DNA from: JBNJEA01 sp051745395
GTDB taxonomy: Bacteria > Desulfobacterota > Desulfobacteria > Desulfobacterales > Desulfosalsimonadaceae
DNA: 8,141 bases
NCBI GenBank assembly: GCA_051745395.1
Contig: JBNJEA010000136.1
Span: 1 to 8,141 of the forward strand
Direction: 5' to 3'
A program made the translations under genes and the position numbers. Below the pieces are notes generated by a model. That model saw nothing but the letters and a program-made list of their open reading frames with translations, was not told the DNA's origin and did not search any database. Below, in pieces: positions 6,187 through 8,141 of this stretch (position 1 is its first letter; each line of letters starts with the position of its first letter).

Positions 6187-6385
6187 TGTGGCTATCCGGA
6201 AAACTCCGTTTATTGGTTCATTTCAAACAAAAAAATTTTAGGGAAGGCTACTACATATCATAAATACGACATCGTTTCGTCTGTCATGCCCGCGAAGGCG
6301 GGCATCCAGGTTTCCAAGCGGCAAGAAACCCCTGGATGCCCGTTTCCCGAAAAGGTCCGAGACAGGTTCGCAGGCATGCCAGACG
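6187..6385. repeat. Partial element: solo terminal repeat plus palindromic core, copy 3
   Basis: 6187-6211 (TGTGGCTATCCGGAAAA, then CTCC) resembles the ends of the element at 2239-2458, matching its right end at 18 of 25 positions. No matching right end is found before the thiolase terminator. The core at 6278-6385 starts CGTCTGTCATGCC and ends GGCATGCCAGACG. Its spacer shares CATCCA..TTTCCAAG..GCA..GAAA..CC.TGGATGCC with copy 1, so these two are close relatives. The right arm holds about 20 extra bases (about 6343-6368) that break its hairpin. A decayed relative of the first element is the simplest reading. Confidence 0.6.
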
Positions 6386-6411
6386 TCGCATTGAAAATCG
6401 TGGGAAACACG

Positions 6412-6444
6412 AAAAAAGGCCGCCGGAGCTTCCGGCGGCCTTTT
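6412..6444 (-). terminator. Rho-independent terminator of the thiolase operon
   Basis: Perfect 14-bp stem (6414-6427 against 6431-6444; GC part GGCCGCCGGA) with a 3-nt loop. On the minus strand it is followed by a run of six T (6412-6417, partly within the stem). It lies 34 bp past the thiolase stop codon. The other strand has a weaker T-tract (TTTTCTAATTT), so it might also stop plus-strand transcription. Confidence 0.88.
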
Positions 6445-6477
6445 CTAATTTCCGATCAACGATCTTATCGTTCTGAT

Positions 6478-7686
6478 TTATTCAATCCGTTCAAACAATG
6501 CGGCCGCGCCCATGCCGCCGCCGATGCACATGGATTCCACGCCGTATTTCACGCCGCGCTCCTGCATTTCGTTCATCAGCTGGGCACAGAGCTTCGATCC
6601 GGTGCATCCCAGGGGATGGCCCAGGGCGATGGCGCCGCCGTTGACGTTGACGATGCGCTTGTCGCTGTCGGACGCCCAGAAGCTCTTGTCATCGTACATG
6701 CCGAGCTGCTGCAGGCAGTAAATCGCCTGGGAGGCAAAGGCTTCATTTACCTCGAAAATGCCGATGTCTTCGACCTTCATGCCGGTCATCTTCAGCAGTT
6801 TCGGAATGGCGTATGCTGGACCGACCCCCATTTCATCGGCACGGACGCCGGCGGTCGTATAGGCGACGAGCTTGGCGATCGGCTTGACGTTGTATTTTTT
6901 CACGGCCTCTTCGCTCATGATCAACGACGCCGCCGCCCCGTCTGTGGTCTGGGAGGAGTTGCCGGCGGTCACGGAGCCGTTGGCGGCAAAAACCGGCCGC
7001 AGCTTGCCCAGACCTTCCTGGGTCGTGTTTTCCCGGATGCCGTCATCGAAATCCTGGGTAAAGGTCTCTTCCGCCCAGTCACCGTCTTTTTCCACGAACT
7101 TGGATGCCGGGGTCGGCACCAGTTCCTTGTACAGGCCCTTTGCCTTGGCGTTGGCGGCTTTCATCTGGGAATGATAGGCAAACTCGTCCTGCATGTCCCG
7201 GGTGACATTGTAGCGATTGGCCACGTTTTCCGCGGTGACGCCCATGGAAACATAGACGTCCGGGTTTTCGGCGGCCATTTTCGGATGGGGGCGCGGCATG
7301 TTGCCGCCCATGGGCACGATGGTCATGGACTCCACACCGCCGCCGATGGCCACGTCGCACATGCCGGACTGGATCCGCATGGCCTGCATCGCGATCGATT
7401 CCAGGCCCGATGCACAGAAACGGTTGACGGTGGCCCCGCAGGTTTCATCGGGAAAACCGCACATCTGGGCGATGACCCGGCCAATATTTAATCCCTGCTC
7501 GGCTTCCGGGAATGCGCAACCCACCAGGATGTCCTCGACAACGGCTTTTTCGACGCCGGGGGTCTGTTCCACCACGGCGTTCATGACAGTCTTGAGCAGA
7601 TCTTCCGGCCTTGTCTGGGCGAAAGCCCCCTTGCCCCTGCGGCAACCAGGGGTACGGAGTGAATTGACGATATAGGCTTCTCTCAT
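6478..7686 (-). CDS. fadA: Acetyl-CoA C-acyltransferase (3-ketoacyl-CoA thiolase, FadA type)
   Basis: Cytosolic thiolase that cleaves 3-ketoacyl-CoA with CoA to acetyl-CoA and a shortened acyl-CoA, or works in reverse as an acetyl-CoA acetyltransferase. 402 aa, normal length. The nucleophile C91 lies in NRFCASGLES. NEAFA (314-318), the catalytic H357 in GGAIALGHPLGCTG and the acid/base C387 in CIGGGMG are all intact. The ATG at 7686 has a perfect AGGAGG (7695-7700) with 8-nt spacing. It lies 35 bp after the FadN-type gene, the same pairing as beta-oxidation operons, which favours a degradative 3-ketoacyl-CoA role over polyhydroxybutyrate or ketone metabolism. Chain-length preference cannot be read from the sequence. 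The resemblance is to Bacillus-type FadA as much as to the E. coli protein, so the symbol is approximate. Confidence 0.93.
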   Translation of the reverse strand: MREAYIVNSLRTPGCRRGKGAFAQTRPEDLLKTVMNAVVEQTPGVEKAVVEDILVGCAFPEAEQGLNIGRVIAQMCGFPDETCGATVNRFCASGLESIAMQAMRIQSGMCDVAIGGGVESMTIVPMGGNMPRPHPKMAAENPDVYVSMGVTAENVANRYNVTRDMQDEFAYHSQMKAANAKAKGLYKELVPTPASKFVEKDGDWAEETFTQDFDDGIRENTTQEGLGKLRPVFAANGSVTAGNSSQTTDGAAASLIMSEEAVKKYNVKPIAKLVAYTTAGVRADEMGVGPAYAIPKLLKMTGMKVEDIGIFEVNEAFASQAIYCLQQLGMYDDKSFWASDSDKRIVNVNGGAIALGHPLGCTGSKLCAQLMNEMQERGVKYGVESMCIGGGMGAAALFERIE

Positions 7687-7721
7687 CTGTATATCCTCCT
7701 AAATTTCGGTTATTAATTACA

Positions 7722-8030
7722 TTACAGGAACAAGGGCTTGCCTGTGGTCATCATGTGCTCGGCCATCTTCTGGGTATTTTCCGTCTTCCAGAGCTCCACG
7801 AAGGCTTCGCGCTCCAGGTTCATCAGGTATTGCTCGCTGACCAGAGTGCCCGCCGGCACATCGCCGCCGGCCATACAGTGGGCGGCTTTCTTGGCAATGG
7901 TTTCCATGTGGGGCGTGATGTAGCCGCCGGATTTCATGTTCAGCATTTCCGACCAGATCATGCCCTTGGCTTCGCGGCCGAACACGGGGAATTTTTCCTT
8001 GCGCGGCGGGGCGTAGCAGTCATCGACCAT
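7722..8030 (-). CDS. fadN: C-terminal fragment of a FadN-type 3-hydroxyacyl-CoA dehydrogenase/enoyl-CoA hydratase (5' end lost at about 8058)
   Basis: The 102 residues from the ATG at 8030 match the very end of fused 3-hydroxyacyl-CoA dehydrogenase/enoyl-CoA hydratase proteins. The cues are GGYITPHMETIAKKAAHCMAGG, VPAGTLVSEQYLMNLEREAF and the terminal MMTTGKPL. Family-like sequence continues upstream of this ATG for about ten codons (DREAKKEVLK, to 8060), so the ATG is internal despite an AAGAGGT stretch nearby. Beyond that the frame loses resemblance and meets TAA at 8136-8138 with no start codon. The full protein would be about 750-800 aa with NAD-binding and hydratase domains, all missing here, so this piece is not expected to be catalytic. 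It would have worked with the thiolase 35 bp downstream. The loss coincides with the cupin fragment on the other strand. I read this as a rearrangement or assembly junction; a short remnant gene is less likely. Confidence 0.75.
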   Translation of the reverse strand: MVDDCYAPPRKEKFPVFGREAKGMIWSEMLNMKSGGYITPHMETIAKKAAHCMAGGDVPAGTLVSEQYLMNLEREAFVELWKTENTQKMAEHMMTTGKPLFL

Positions 8031-8057
8031 TTTCAGGACCTCTTTTTTGGCCTCGCG

Positions 8058-8141
8058 ATCTATTTTATGGTAGAAGGAACCGGTGAAATGACAGTTGATG
8101 GAGAACTGGTTAAAATGAAAGCTGGAGATGCTGTCTTAACA
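8058..8141 (+). pseudogene. Internal fragment of a cupin-domain protein (5' missing, 3' runs off the window)
   Basis: The plus-strand frame from 8058 reads IYFMVEGTGEMTVDGE, then LVKMKAGDAVLT to the last base. This is a typical cupin beta-barrel run: the end of cupin motif 1 (E-IYxVxEG-G), then a DGE turn and a KAGDAV strand. The conserved metal-ligand Glu expected just before IYF is replaced by Ala (codon 8055-8057). Upstream the frame is only the antisense of fadN coding, without the HxH half of the motif. An ATG at 8067 lies mid-strand and has no ribosome site, so it is not a real start. The fragment is too short to assign a substrate. Confidence 0.65.

Noticed and set aside
2280..6385. 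The three GTCATKCC repeats as a CRISPR array
   Set aside because: Spacing is kilobases or irregular, the copies are diverged palindromes with different inner sequences, and no cas gene is present.
6286..7491. 401-codon plus-strand open frame antisense to the thiolase gene
   Set aside because: It starts inside a palindromic repeat and runs through the terminator and antisense to an intact thiolase. It is His/Gly-rich without any recognisable domain, as expected from the opposite strand of GC-rich coding DNA.
8030..8045. ATG at 8030 with an AAGAGGT stretch as the start of a genuine small gene
   Set aside because: Family-like residues continue upstream of this ATG, and the 102-aa product is just the tail of a much larger enzyme.

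Overview
The window looks like ordinary chromosomal DNA from a GC-rich anaerobic proteobacterium-like lineage, most plausibly a Desulfobacterota member (Desulfosarcina/Desulfobacteraceae-like). The guess rests on four things: a long-form pyrophosphate-dependent phosphofructokinase, an Mrp-type Fe-S carrier ATPase next to a DUF134 (UPF0251) regulator, a FadA-type thiolase paired with a fused hydroxyacyl-CoA dehydrogenase/enoyl-CoA hydratase, and abundant GTCATKCCYGCGAAGG-type palindromic repeats. The assignment is inference; no rRNA or other marker is present.

Layout. 2-1330 (+) is the C-terminal part of a PPi-dependent phosphofructokinase cut by the window edge. It is convergent with, and almost touches, mrp (1335-2195, -). 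Upstream of mrp is a 363-bp gap that holds a compact MITE-like element (2239-2458). Then comes a DUF134 DNA-binding protein with a C-terminal zinc ribbon (2559-2981, -) with its own promoter and a palindrome near its start site. hisD (3093-4400, -) and serC (4809-5897, +) are divergent across a 408-bp regulatory region that holds back-to-back promoters, a second copy of the palindrome, telomere-like heptads in the hisD leader and a foldable serC leader. serC ends in a strong terminator. From there to the thiolase terminator the gap is almost filled by two more palindromic repeat elements. A FadA-type thiolase (6478-7686, -) follows, and 35 bp upstream of it is the C-terminal end of a FadN-type beta-oxidation protein (-).

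The right end is anomalous. FadN-like coding stops at about 8058. From that point to the end the plus strand encodes an internal cupin fragment, so two genes appear joined through their interiors, by rearrangement or by an assembly chimera.

By function, the window covers reversible PPi-dependent glycolysis, Fe-S cluster delivery with a candidate regulator, the last step of histidine synthesis, serine (and possibly PLP) synthesis, and fatty-acid beta-oxidation. The most distinctive signals are the repeats (three related cores, two different terminal inverted repeat types), the 15-mer palindrome shared by the DUF134 promoter and the hisD/serC divergent region, and the fadN/cupin junction. I see no defence system, CRISPR array, tRNA or prophage.
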